From assembly GCA_947462335.1 (NCBI GenBank), contig OX381721.1, positions 36,320,303 through 36,384,302 on the forward strand: a stretch of 64,000 nucleotides of DNA, in the 5' to 3' direction. Positions 63,429-64,000 of this stretch are shown here, one piece after another; positions within the stretch are counted from its first letter, which is position 1, and the number at the start of each line of letters is the position of its first letter. Under the pieces are notes generated by a model. The model was not told the DNA's origin, did no database searches, and was given only the letters and a program-made list of their open reading frames with translations. The stretch is from Harmothoe impar (lineage: Eukaryota; Annelida; Polychaeta; Phyllodocida; Polynoidae). The position numbers and the translations under genes were made by a program.

Positions 63429-64000
63429 TTTTGATTAAATGATAGGATTCATGCTGTGCTATGCAACTGAGGTTGCTTTAAGACTAAACTTATGTTAGGA
63501 GAGTGATGCTTATGTTATAGATTCGGACCCGACAGAGAGGAGTTCCTCGGTCTACCCCTGGGTAGGTTGGGGGAGGGATGACATATTTATCACTCTCTGG
63601 TATAGGGGCCAGACAAGGGGAGGGGCTGGACAGTCAGAATTAGAGAGAGGAATAAAAGGGAGGGAGGGAAACAAGGTTGGGAGGGGATTGCTGAAGAAAT
63701 GCAGACAAGTAAGGGAAAAGCAGGAACACAAATGGTAACTACTGTAAACATAGATATTTCCAGGCTGTACATATTTTTGTGATTTCCACGATTTTTGAAT
63801 ATCCGCAAAATACGTACAGAGCGAAAATTTATACAATATTGAATTAAATAACCATATCTCAGAGAACCATGAATGTTAATAATAGCGAGAATTTTTAGCA
63901 AATTCCTGGAAATGTATACATTCACAAATATCTATATTTACAGCACTCGAATAATGTACATTGCTTGACAATATATGGCAGAGAATTCAATGCTTATTAT
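63429..64000. other. Non-coding stretch to window end
   Basis: A purine-rich segment (AGGGAGGGAGGGAAAC) at 63657 and AT-rich DNA follow. The minus-strand frames at 63552-63925 overlap each other and lack support. Confidence 0.4.

Overview
This is metazoan (eukaryotic) genomic DNA, almost certainly from a marine invertebrate. There are no bacterial-style operons or ribosome-binding sites, and no long conserved open reading frames. Instead there are isolated exon-sized coding segments with splice sites, a tRNA-headed SINE, a probable solo LTR, and a very dense load of short inverted-repeat (MITE-like) elements present in 2 to about 13 copies each. I cannot name the species. A deuterostome or other marine invertebrate is plausible, but that is inference only.

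Host coding content is very thin. The best exon is on the minus strand at 3657-3881: 75 codons, phase 1-1, EGF-like cysteine pattern, resembling the C-terminal region of THSD7-type thrombospondin-repeat proteins. A second good candidate is a 45-codon, phase 0-0 exon at 63021-63155 (minus). A weak third is at 36335-36427 (plus). Most of the window looks like intron or intergenic DNA.

The most remarkable object is a 9,184-bp element at 12147-21330. It has 344-bp terminal inverted repeats (about 97% identical, no indels) and is flanked by the 6-bp duplication TTCCTA. Its termini are packed with repeated octamer (ATTTGCAT), CCAAT, CACGTG, TTACGTAA and GC-box-like motifs, so they look like bidirectional promoters or enhancers. 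Inside are a 369-aa alanine-rich ORF (minus), a 117-aa helical ORF with a 30-residue tandem duplication (minus), a TATA-driven plus-strand unit that appears non-coding and ends in four consecutive hairpins plus AATAAA, and a ~375-bp tandem triplication. No transposase, integrase, polymerase or capsid gene is recognisable. A 6-bp duplication and an AG terminus recall Maverick/Polinton elements, but the hallmark genes are absent.

A second large element, 22866-28601 (5,736 bp), is a giant foldback. Its arms are ATCATGAT-type satellite and its core holds three minisatellites, one of which is itself interrupted by a 1,012-bp element (25997-27008) with a 7-bp duplication. An unoccupied paralogue of its insertion site lies at 48493-48692 in the same window. 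A third satellite-armed element, 38507-40933, carries an ~80-bp and a 21-bp minisatellite, the latter placed after a consensus intron and before AATAAA signals.

The rest is a mosaic of MITE families, called A-V below and cross-referenced between copies. They include a double-hairpin family (A) with about a dozen copies, families with TIRs starting ACACTGAAAAAG (B), GGCTGTGTCTCACGACC (C), GGGAGTGGTCATTTTT (D) and TACCGTA (V), and a 60-bp perfect hairpin at 407-538. Several elements are nested or composite. Family letters are local labels, not database names.
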